The notes below the pieces were generated by a model. The model worked only from the letters and a program-made list of their open reading frames with translations. It did no database searches and had not been told where the DNA came from. DNA of 5,030 nucleotides from an uncultured Flavobacteriales bacterium (GTDB lineage Bacteria; Bacteroidota; Bacteroidia; Palsa-965): positions 1 through 5,030 of the forward strand of contig CAMLEF010000332.1 of assembly GCA_946478675.1 (NCBI GenBank), given 5' to 3'. Shown here piece after piece: positions 1 to 5,030 of the stretch (position 1 is its first letter; every line of letters starts with the position of its first letter). Both the position numbers and the translations under genes were made by a program.

Positions 1-77
1 AAATTACGATTCTCCGATGTGATTTGGAAAACAACACAGAATCTATGTGGTTAAACAAAACACGCACTGCGTACGCT

Positions 78-1523
78 TCATCGCATATCGATCGGCGTGA
101 AGGCAGGCGCTTTCGGATTGGCAATTCTCCAGAGATCGTATTCCAAATCACCCGAGGGATTATCCGCAGGCGAGCGATAGAATTTTCCATCCGGATCGAT
201 GATGAAACCGGCGGGCACGGAATAGAGATTGTAATCTTCTTTCGTCTTCTTGCGGTAATCGTAGTGCACCATCGGCCAGTTGTATTTCGGGTTGGCTTTC
301 AGGAACGCTTTCCACAGCAGCGTGTCTTCATCCAGCGAAACGCCGACGAACACGATCTTCTTGCCGTAACGCTTCTGCAGCTCGGCCATGTATTTCAGCT
401 CGGCAACGGAATACGGGTTGCGCGTATCGAAGAAGAAGAGATAAATGTATTTCCCTTTATACGTTTCGAGAATATCCACATCGGCGCCTTTGCGATCGCT
501 GGCGATGAAGTGCGGCGCAGGCGATCCGCGTTTCAGCTTCGTGTAGAACTCGACGATGTTGCGCGCGATGCGACGGTGCTGCGGAATTTTGCTCTGCACC
601 GAAGCCTGCTGCGCCACGGCCAGCACGTTGCGCGGATTGAATGCGGGATTATCATACACTTCGAACAAACCTTTCAGCAGGACGAGCTCGCGCAGCGTGT
701 CGTTCTTCAGCCATGGAATTTTCTTCATCGACCCGAGCAGGCTGTCGTAGCTCACCATCTGGTTGATCGCGAAATTGATGCCTTCGCCTTCTTTGCGCAC
801 CGACCACTTGTAGAGGTAATCCTTGAAGAAATTATTGAAGAACTCGCCGTACTCCGAATTGTTGTAGTAGATGCGCTGACCGACGATGTATTTGTTCGCC
901 GTGCGCACCTGGCTGTGAAACGTGCCGTCTTCGATCGAAGCGAAATAATATTCCATCCACGGATAGAAATACGGATTCTTCACCCACTTGTAATTCGCTT
1001 TCATCTGCTCGTGAAAACGATCGAACGAGGTGAGTGAATCTTTCGCCACGAAGAACATAAAATTCTGTCCCCAGAACTTTTCGAAACGCGTATTGAAATC
1101 ATCAGCGAGGTAATTCATGTCGGTGGAATCGTCGATGTACACTTCCACGGGAACTTTGTAATCGACATTCGGGTTCACCTGGTTCTTCACGTCGCGATCG
1201 GGAAAGATTACTTCCGTTTTCCGTCCCGGCTCGGCGTACACAAAACCGTGCACGCCTTTGCAGCGCAGCGTCACCTGCGAAACTTCCGGCAGCTCGAACT
1301 GCAATGAAAATTTTCCGCTGTCGCCGACAATACCTTCGCCCAGCTTGCGCTCCGTCATCGTGATGAAATCGTCGACGAGATAAACGCCGATCACGTTGCC
1401 GTCGCGGCCGGGGGCGATGCCGAAAACCGTCGCCGTGTCGCTCTTCGCAAAGAGGAAACCGGGCAGCAGCAACATTGCCGGCAGCAGGATTTTCAACAGG
1501 ATAGTTTTCGCTTTGGGGAGCAT
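78..1523 (-). CDS. Secreted TlpA-like thioredoxin-fold protein lacking the CXXC motif
   Basis: Predicted 481-residue exported protein, probably periplasmic or envelope-facing. Residues 1-26 form a signal peptide: Lys-rich start, hydrophobic core with LLPAMLLLPGF, likely cleavage after LFA before KSD. Residues about 30-110 look like the small beta-rich domain often found ahead of thioredoxin domains in Bacteroidota (DUF4369-like, not certain). Residues about 115-320 are helical and aromatic-rich, with no family I recognise. Residues about 333-460 match the TlpA/AhpC-TSA fold: GSPAPHF, KGKYIYLFFFD, KKIVFVGVSLDED, then the cis-proline segment YSVPAGFIIDPDG. The active-site CxxC is replaced by Asn369-Pro-Tyr-Ser372, and the only cysteine is Cys88 in the N-terminal domain, so thiol-disulfide exchange looks impossible. 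I chose ATG at 1523 because it places the signal peptide at the N-terminus; an in-frame TTG at 1544 adds seven residues. It lies 34 bp after coaD and is probably co-transcribed. The fold call is firm; the function is unknown. Confidence 0.85.
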   Translation of the reverse strand: MLPKAKTILLKILLPAMLLLPGFLFAKSDTATVFGIAPGRDGNVIGVYLVDDFITMTERKLGEGIVGDSGKFSLQFELPEVSQVTLRCKGVHGFVYAEPGRKTEVIFPDRDVKNQVNPNVDYKVPVEVYIDDSTDMNYLADDFNTRFEKFWGQNFMFFVAKDSLTSFDRFHEQMKANYKWVKNPYFYPWMEYYFASIEDGTFHSQVRTANKYIVGQRIYYNNSEYGEFFNNFFKDYLYKWSVRKEGEGINFAINQMVSYDSLLGSMKKIPWLKNDTLRELVLLKGLFEVYDNPAFNPRNVLAVAQQASVQSKIPQHRRIARNIVEFYTKLKRGSPAPHFIASDRKGADVDILETYKGKYIYLFFFDTRNPYSVAELKYMAELQKRYGKKIVFVGVSLDEDTLLWKAFLKANPKYNWPMVHYDYRKKTKEDYNLYSVPAGFIIDPDGKFYRSPADNPSGDLEYDLWRIANPKAPAFTPIDMR

Positions 1524-1557
1524 AGTTATACGTGGTTGATTCAAATGCCGTGCCGGA

Positions 1558-2022
1558 TCAGGGTTTCAGGTCGATGCCGGGAGGCACGAAGCGGGATGCG
1601 TCGCCACCGTTCCGTACTATATCACGTATAATCGTCGAATTTATTGCGGAAAGCTCGGGCGTGGGCAAAATAAACAGCGTCTCGATTTCGTCCGCCATCG
1701 ATTTGTTCATCTGCGCGATCGCTTTTTCGAATTCAAGGTCGGTGGTCGTGCGTAATCCGCGGATGATGTATTTCGCATTCATCTTCCGGCAGAAATCGAT
1801 CGTCAGGCCGTTGAAGGTTTCCACCGTCACTTTCGGTTCGCCGGCGAAGGTGTGCGCGATAAACTGCGTGCGTTTCTCCAGTGAGAAAAAATAATTCTTG
1901 TGGCTGTTCACGCCGATCGCGACGATTACCTGGTCGAACAAAGGCAGCACGCGCCGCACAATGGATTCATGTCCGCGGGTGATCGGATCGAATGAGCCGG
2001 GGAAAACTGCGATGTTGGTCAT
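1558..2022 (-). CDS. coaD: Pantetheine-phosphate adenylyltransferase (CoaD)
   Basis: Cytosolic enzyme that transfers AMP from ATP to 4'-phosphopantetheine, giving dephospho-CoA and pyrophosphate; it is the fourth of the five steps from pantothenate to coenzyme A. The 154-residue length is close to the usual 155-165. Visible motifs are the nucleotidyltransferase loop PGSFDPITRGH (8-18, with the T/HxGH signature ending at His18), Lys42 in NSHKNYFFSLEKR, the RGLR segment (88-91) followed by TTTDLEFE, and the C-terminal INSTIIRD (127-134), equivalent to the ISSTxVR motif. The start at 2022 places MTNIAVFPGSFDP exactly as in the family; the reading frame stays open further upstream, but that part crosses the inverted repeat and has no family similarity. 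No Shine-Dalgarno sequence precedes the ATG. It follows rsmD after 110 bp and has its own candidate promoter. Confidence 0.97.
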   Translation of the reverse strand: MTNIAVFPGSFDPITRGHESIVRRVLPLFDQVIVAIGVNSHKNYFFSLEKRTQFIAHTFAGEPKVTVETFNGLTIDFCRKMNAKYIIRGLRTTTDLEFEKAIAQMNKSMADEIETLFILPTPELSAINSTIIRDIVRNGGDASRFVPPGIDLKP

Positions 2023-2040
2023 CGGGAGAGAGTTGGTTAA

Positions 2041-2048
2041 CGAAAGTA
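2041..2048 (-). promoter_or_regulatory. Candidate Bacteroidota -7 promoter box for coaD
   Basis: Read leftward this is TACTTTCG, one base away from the Bacteroidota -7 consensus TAnnTTTG, ending 18 nt before the coaD ATG. It lies between the inverted repeat and coaD, where an internal promoter would be expected. I see no convincing TTG -33 element upstream. The same octamer lies in front of the helicase gene at 4395-4402. The assignment rests on pattern match and position only. Confidence 0.35.
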
Positions 2049-2066
2049 CGAAATGTGCTCCGCTTC

Positions 2067-2131
2067 CTCTGCGTGCTCTGCGCCTCTGCGGCAAACGATT
2101 CAATCGCCGCAGAGGCGCGGAGGACGCAGAG
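2067..2131. repeat. 65-bp near-perfect inverted repeat with CTCTGCG subunits
   Basis: The left arm (2067-2092) and right arm (2106-2131) are each 26 nt and match as reverse complements at 24 of 26 positions. The 13-nt loop ends in GATTCAATC, so an 11-nt palindrome (CGATTCAATCG, 2096-2106) sits at the inner edge of the right arm. The left arm is itself built of three near-tandem CTCTGCG units spaced 8-9 nt apart. The resulting hairpin would be very stable in RNA read from either strand, but no clear T-tract follows it. The repeat-like composition continues past the right arm to about 2143, so the rsmD stop codon (2133-2135) sits at its edge. From memory, similar CTCTGCG-type elements occur between genes in environmental Bacteroidota; I could not confirm this. 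It may be a REP-like dispersed element, or it may attenuate transcription between rsmD and coaD. Confidence 0.85.
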
Positions 2132-2132
2132 A

Positions 2133-2672
2133 TTACGCAAAGAAGGAAAAGTTCACTTTCCCGTACGAGCGTGTTTCTACCAGGCGGGAAGTGTCGTTGA
2201 ATTGCATGCGTTCCGGGTGTTCGACGATGAGCAATCCACCGGGTGCGAGCAGTTCTTTTTTGAAAACAAATTCGGGCAAACGCACGGTGTCTTTCTGATC
2301 GTACGGCGGGTCGGCGAAAATGAAATCCCACTGCCCTTTCGCTTTTGTTAAAAAAGAATAAACGTCGGAGCGCACGACTTTCACCTGGCGGAAACCGAAC
2401 GTTTCGGCAGTGGACGCGATGAATTTGATGCAGCGGAAATCAGCGTCGACGCAGGTGATGCTCTGGCAGCCGCGCGAGGCGAGCTCGTAGCTGATGTTGC
2501 CGGTGCCCGCGAAAAGATCGAGCGCTTTCACCGATTCGAAATCGATGCGGTTGTTCAGCACGTTGAAGAGGCCTTCTTTCGCGTAATCGGTCGTGGGACG
2601 GACCGGCAGGTTGGAAGGCGCGGAGATCTTGCGGCCTTTGAATTCACCGCCGATGATACGTAGCGTGGACAT
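2133..2672 (-). CDS. rsmD: 16S rRNA (guanine966-N2)-methyltransferase RsmD
   Basis: S-adenosylmethionine-dependent methyltransferase that makes m2G966 in helix 31 of 16S rRNA, acting on the small subunit during assembly. The 179-residue length is typical. The N-terminus RIIGGEFKGRKI (5-16) and RPTTDYAKEGLFNVL (25-39) are RsmD hallmarks. The Rossmann SAM-binding motif I is LDLFAGTGN (51-59), an acidic residue ending motif II is in CVDAD (74-78), and the catalytic motif IV is DPPY (121-124). The ATG at 2672 shares one base with the DUF3822 stop codon (TGATG), implying translational coupling. The last codons, TTT GCG TAA, lie at the edge of the downstream inverted repeat. The identification is secure; the site number is inferred from the family. 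Confidence 0.96.
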   Translation of the reverse strand: MSTLRIIGGEFKGRKISAPSNLPVRPTTDYAKEGLFNVLNNRIDFESVKALDLFAGTGNISYELASRGCQSITCVDADFRCIKFIASTAETFGFRQVKVVRSDVYSFLTKAKGQWDFIFADPPYDQKDTVRLPEFVFKKELLAPGGLLIVEHPERMQFNDTSRLVETRSYGKVNFSFFA

Positions 2673-3547
2673 CAGGAATAAAAATGAAGCGCGAAAAGGT
2701 CGTAATGAAAATGCGAGGGGAATTGCGAAAAATCTTTGCTGAAACGCGCTTCAACAGGATACGACGCAAATTTCACGTGACGGATATATTTCTTCGCGAG
2801 CGCGGCGATGGCGGAATCGGTAGCGATCTCGCCGGCAATTTCCACTTCGGCTTCTTCGGGATTCAGCTTGAGCTGCTCGCAGGTGTACAGGAGGAAGTAG
2901 ATGAAATCTTCCGGCGCCTGGAAGTTGAACGAATTCGCCAGCAGCAGTTTTCCGCCTTCCGTCACGAGCAGATCGAAACGTCCCTGCTGCACGTGCGCGA
3001 ACGCCCTGCGGGCCGTCTTGTTCTTGTTGACGGAAAGATTACGCTCGATCAGCGGCGTCAGGTGGTGACGGATGCGTACGCTGTTTGAAATTTTCCGCAG
3101 CGTTTTTTCCAATTCCGCATTCACCGCGTAGATCAGCCGCGCTTCGGCATTCCGCAGCATGTCATTCAGCACGAGATCCTGCGCCGTGACGGGCTGGTTG
3201 AAGCGAAGATACTCGCCGGCTTTGGCGCTGTCATATAACGCGGAAGGCACAAGTGTAAATCGTTCCGTCACGACCATCGCATCGACGCGCTTAAAACCGC
3301 CGGTGAGCCATTCGTGCTCGTTGATGAGCTTCGAGAGCTGTTCGGCAAACAACACTTCCGAATTGACTTTGCGGAAAACGTATTGCTCGAAAGCGAGAAA
3401 ATCATTGGAGAGATTATCGAGCACCGCCAGCGTCAGCGTATCGCCGGCCGCCTGCAGCACGAGGCAGAATTTTTCGCAATGCGCCGTATCGAAGGCGGCA
3501 TCACGAAAAGCGATCGAAGGCTGGAGAAGTCGGCGGGTCTCTGACAT
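2672..3547 (-). CDS. DUF3822 family protein
   Basis: 291-residue predicted cytosolic protein with no signal peptide or membrane segment. I assign it to DUF3822, an uncharacterised family of Bacteroidota, from three features: its position directly before rsmD; the segment around residues 214-242 (FIYFLLYTCEQLKLNPEEAE followed by VEIAGEI); and the aromatic C-terminus with HYDLFALHFY (281-290). The first half (about 25-140) alternates hydrophobic strands with polar loops; the second half opens with NAEARLIYAV (133-142) and includes GRFDLLVTEGGKLLLANSF (189-207), consistent with a two-lobed layout, but I see no catalytic motif. I chose ATG at 3547 because upstream in-frame codons read through the 7/8-bp repeat array and look non-coding. 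A TAnnTTCG box lies 5 nt before this ATG. The stop overlaps the rsmD start as TGATG. The neighbourhood suggests a link to ribosome or CoA housekeeping, but the function is unknown. Confidence 0.85.
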   Translation of the reverse strand: MSETRRLLQPSIAFRDAAFDTAHCEKFCLVLQAAGDTLTLAVLDNLSNDFLAFEQYVFRKVNSEVLFAEQLSKLINEHEWLTGGFKRVDAMVVTERFTLVPSALYDSAKAGEYLRFNQPVTAQDLVLNDMLRNAEARLIYAVNAELEKTLRKISNSVRIRHHLTPLIERNLSVNKNKTARRAFAHVQQGRFDLLVTEGGKLLLANSFNFQAPEDFIYFLLYTCEQLKLNPEEAEVEIAGEIATDSAIAALAKKYIRHVKFASYPVEARFSKDFSQFPSHFHYDLFALHFYS

Positions 3548-3552
3548 CGTCG

Positions 3553-3560
3553 CGAAGATA
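3553..3560 (-). promoter_or_regulatory. Candidate -7 promoter box for the DUF3822-rsmD operon
   Basis: Read leftward this is TATCTTCG, one mismatch from TAnnTTTG, ending 5 nt before the ATG at 3547. If it is a true -7 element, transcription would begin almost at the start codon and the mRNA would be leaderless or nearly so, which fits the lack of a Shine-Dalgarno sequence. The expected -33 region falls at the edge of the 7/8-bp repeat array and shows no clear TTG. Confidence 0.4.
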
Positions 3561-3569
3561 CTAAAATAC

Positions 3570-3669
3570 GGTGCGAAGGTGCGAGTTGCGAAGGTGCGGA
3601 GGTGCGAGTTGCGGAGTTGCAAGGTGCGGAGGTGCGGAGGTGCGAGATATGGAGTTGCGAAGGTGCGTG
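3570..3669. repeat. 100-bp tandem array of 7/8-bp GGTGCGRA-type units
   Basis: Thirteen consecutive units of 7 or 8 bp fill this stretch without gaps; the consensus is GGTGCGRA or GTTGCGRA, sometimes lacking one base. There is a higher-order 23-bp period: 3570-3592 and 3593-3615 match at 21 of 23 positions, and 3631-3653 matches 3593-3615 at 20 of 23. The unit at 3646-3653 (GATATGGA) is the most divergent. The mixed 7/8-bp length does not preserve a reading frame, which argues against coding. It lies in the divergent promoter region between DUF3822 and the GAF gene, immediately upstream of the DUF3822 promoter candidate. Confidence 0.9.
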
Positions 3670-3852
3670 CAGCGATTTCTACAGCAGCATTCGCAGTTTA
3701 GAATCACATTTCATTCAAAAATTTTCATCCCGGCATCACCCAAAACAGTTGCAATCACTGTGAAGAAGTTTCCTCAGGATGCAACATTTTTACAGTTACT
3801 TTTAGATGTCTGACTGAGGCAAAGACCCATTGCACTCATAAAACGATTGCAC
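3670..3852. other. AT-richer remainder of the divergent intergenic region
   Basis: Together with 3548-3669 this makes a 305-bp region without a supported gene. The part after the repeat array is richer in A and T than the flanking genes and must hold the GAF gene promoter. The closest match to TAnnTTTG on the plus strand is TACTTTTA at 3797-3804, about 48 nt before the GAF ATG; it lacks the final G and a clear -33 partner. A heptamer ATTGCAC occurs twice (3829-3835 and 3846-3852), 17 bp apart, the second abutting the ATG. I find no RNA gene and no convincing terminator. Confidence 0.5.
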
Positions 3853-4314
3853 ATGGAACAGATCATCAAGCGTTTCAGGGAGCTTCTGCTGGAAGCGCTC
3901 GAAGCCGAGCACACCGACATGGGGAATATCCATGCTTACCGGCCCGAGTGCGACGATCTTGTGATTGTTTCCCAGGTGGGATTCCAGGAAGATGTCCTCG
4001 AGTATTTCAAAACGGTAAAACCTTTCGACGCTTCGAGCTGCGGCCGCGCGCTGGGCATCGGCAATACCGTTACGATCGACGACGTTGAAACCGACGTCAG
4101 CTTTTATCTCTACCGCCGCATTGCCCGCACTGCCGGTTACCGTTCGGTGAAATCCGTTCCGGTGCGTACAGCAGACCGCAACCTCGGGGTGATTTCACTT
4201 CATTACCGCGAGCCGCATCATCAATGGAAAGAAAACCGGAAGCTGGAATCGCTGCTGCCGGAACTGGCAAAGACGCTGGAACGTTATGCCGCCAAACGCG
4301 CCGAGCTAAAATAG
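3853..4314 (+). CDS. Stand-alone GAF-domain protein
   Basis: 153-residue cytosolic protein consisting almost entirely of one GAF domain. The pattern is that of GAF domains in bacterial sensor kinases: an N-terminal helix FRELLLEALEAEHTDMGNIHAY (8-29), strand LVIVSQVGF (36-44), EDVLEYF (46-52), the SSCGRALGIGNTVTIDDVETD stretch (61-81), the AGYRSVKSVPV strand (94-104), the LGVISLHYREPH segment (111-122) and a closing helix LESLLPELAKTLERY (131-145). GAF domains bind small ligands or cofactors, or pair with partners. No kinase, cyclase, phosphodiesterase or DNA-binding domain is attached, so any output would need a partner protein. I chose ATG at 3853 over an in-frame TTG two codons earlier. 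Ser-Cys-Gly at 62-64 matches the usual GAF subtype, so the cysteine alone does not indicate a chromophore. The ligand is unknown, and a truncated kinase remnant is possible but not required. Confidence 0.87.
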   Translation: MEQIIKRFRELLLEALEAEHTDMGNIHAYRPECDDLVIVSQVGFQEDVLEYFKTVKPFDASSCGRALGIGNTVTIDDVETDVSFYLYRRIARTAGYRSVKSVPVRTADRNLGVISLHYREPHHQWKENRKLESLLPELAKTLERYAAKRAELK

Positions 4315-4394
4315 CCGCAGGCCGCGTACTTTATTCTTCCACACTTCTCCCAAAATATTTTCCGCACACGACAGCAAACCGTCTATCGGCACCT

Positions 4395-4402
4395 TACTTT
4401 CG
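4395..4402 (+). promoter_or_regulatory. Candidate -7 promoter box for the helicase gene
   Basis: TACTTTCG ends 4 nt before the ATG at 4407 and is identical to the octamer upstream of coaD. One base differs from TAnnTTTG. Its closeness to the start codon again implies a leaderless or nearly leaderless mRNA. No clear -33 TTG is present at the expected distance. Confidence 0.4.
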
Positions 4403-4406
4403 CCTC

Positions 4407-5030
4407 ATGGATTTTGCCGCCGAGATTTTAAAGAAACTTCCTTTCGAGCCCACCGTCAAACAACGCGAGGCGGCCGTCGAGCTGGCGAAATTCCTGCTTC
4501 ATCCCGACCCGCGGCGGTTCTTCGTGCTGCGCGGTTATGCGGGCACCGGTAAAACTTCCCTCGTGAGCGCGCTGGTGCATGCGCTGCCGGCCATCCGCAG
4601 GAAAAGCGTGCTCCTCGCTCCTACCGGCCGCGCGGCGAAAGTCATTTCGAATTATTCCGGCTCCCCGGCATGGACGATTCACAAAAAGATCTATCGCCCC
4701 TCGGGAAATACCGACGGCCCGTTCTTTTCGCTGCAGCACAACACGCATCGCGATACGCTGTTCATCGTCGACGAAGCTTCGATGATCGGACAGGGCACGA
4801 GCGACAAAATGCTTTACCCGAACAACCTGCTCGAAGATCTTTTTTATTACGTCGACCAGAATGAAAATTGCCGTCTGCTGTTCGTCGGTGACATCGCGCG
4901 CATGCTCGCCAAAGCCGCGCTGTCTGATCGCATTGGCTTTTCGATCGCGAACCTCGGCACAGGCCAGTCCACCAGCGTCACGCAGCTCGCACAGGAAGTC
5001 GTGCGTCAATGCAGCTCGACCAGTCAGATC
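4407..5030 (+). CDS. RecD-like SF1 ATP-dependent DNA helicase, N-terminal part
   Basis: The first 208 residues of a protein that continues past the window end; no in-frame stop is present. It resembles Bacteroidota AAA_30/RecD-type helicases, which use ATP hydrolysis to move along and unwind DNA. Visible elements in order are a Q-motif-like FEPTVKQREAA (13-23), Walker A GYAGTGKTS (43-51), motif Ia VLLAPTGRAAKV (68-79), TIHKKIY (90-96), Walker B LFIVDEASMI (118-127), and the strand RLLFVGD (156-162) leading to motif III. There the family expects GDxxQLPPV, but the sequence reads GDIARMLAKA; similarity returns at QEVVRQ (196-201), which resembles the conserved xxVVRQ of the family. The ATG follows a TAnnTTCG box by 4 nt and gives the N-terminus typical of the family. 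The family call is secure from motifs I, Ia and II. Whether the last about 45 residues are divergent, disrupted or misread cannot be settled here. Confidence 0.85.
   Translation, partial: MDFAAEILKKLPFEPTVKQREAAVELAKFLLHPDPRRFFVLRGYAGTGKTSLVSALVHALPAIRRKSVLLAPTGRAAKVISNYSGSPAWTIHKKIYRPSGNTDGPFFSLQHNTHRDTLFIVDEASMIGQGTSDKMLYPNNLLEDLFYYVDQNENCRLLFVGDIARMLAKAALSDRIGFSIANLGTGQSTSVTQLAQEVVRQCSSTSQI

Noticed and set aside
54..76. Weak hairpin with a T-rich tail after the TlpA-like stop (minus strand)
   Set aside because: The stem has only four Watson-Crick pairs plus two wobbles, and the T-run is interrupted. This is too weak to call a terminator.
1..77. Leading stretch searched for a gene, tRNA or CRISPR unit
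   Set aside because: It has no open frame of substance on either strand apart from the shadow frame, and no repeat or cloverleaf.
24..1037. Plus-strand open frame of 337 codons
   Set aside because: It is exactly antisense to the TlpA-like gene. Its translation is an Arg/His/Ile/Val/Glu-rich mirror with no family features, whereas the minus strand has a signal peptide and a recognisable fold.
2023..2331. Upstream extension of coaD into the inverted repeat and rsmD
   Set aside because: CoaD proteins begin at MxxIAVFPGSFDP. The extension overlaps rsmD in another frame and crosses the repeat.
2684..3088. Plus-strand open frame antisense to DUF3822, and similar ones at 3159-3701 and 3314-3544
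   Set aside because: These are shadow frames of the minus-strand gene with no coherent protein features and no start signals.
3548..3622. N-terminal extension of DUF3822 to a TTG at 3622
   Set aside because: The added 25 residues (SHLRTFATRTFAPYFSIFAT region) are translated repeat units, and the promoter-like box at 3553-3560 would fall inside the gene.
3571..3813. Plus-strand open frame of 80 codons across the tandem array
   Set aside because: Its first part is only the repeat units read as codons (MRRCELRRCGG) and the rest matches nothing I know. There is no start signal.
4315..4394. Gap between the GAF gene and the helicase, examined for a terminator
   Set aside because: No stem longer than three or four pairs followed by a T-run was visible.
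4428..5009. Minus-strand open frame of 193 codons
   Set aside because: It is antisense to the helicase gene, whose Walker A and B motifs are clear on the plus strand. The composition is that of a shadow frame.

Overview
The window looks like a chromosomal segment of a Bacteroidota bacterium, probably of the Chitinophagales/Sphingobacteriales kind. Four things suggest this: a DUF3822-family gene (a family I know essentially only from Bacteroidota) directly upstream of rsmD and coaD; a secreted TlpA-like thioredoxin-fold protein with an N-terminal beta-rich domain; an almost complete lack of Shine-Dalgarno sequences; and TAnnTTCG boxes close upstream of several starts, resembling the Bacteroidota -7 element TAnnTTTG. 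GC content is moderate and similar across the genes.

Layout. Bases 1-77 hold no gene. A leftward (minus-strand) run of four genes follows, listed in transcription order: DUF3822 protein (3547-2672), rsmD (2672-2133, overlapping the DUF3822 stop as TGATG), coaD (2022-1558) and a secreted TlpA-like protein (1523-78). A 110-bp gap between rsmD and coaD carries a 65-bp near-perfect inverted repeat and, between that repeat and coaD, a candidate promoter. Bases 3548-3852 form a divergent intergenic region, about one third of which is a 100-bp array of 7/8-bp units. On the plus strand are a stand-alone GAF-domain protein (3853-4314) and the start of an SF1 RecD-like DNA helicase (4407 onward, running off the window end).

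How the genes fit together. rsmD (16S rRNA m2G966 methylation) and coaD (fourth step of coenzyme A synthesis) are housekeeping genes that are neighbours in many bacteria. DUF3822 is probably translationally coupled to rsmD, but its role is unknown. The TlpA-like protein would act in the periplasm, yet both cysteines of its CXXC motif are replaced. The GAF protein is a sensor-type domain without an output domain.

I see no defence system, mobile gene, CRISPR array or RNA gene, and nothing I would call a new system. The points most worth a second look are the redox-dead thioredoxin fold, the two repeat structures, the recurring TAnnTTCG box, and the loss of the helicase motif III near the window end.
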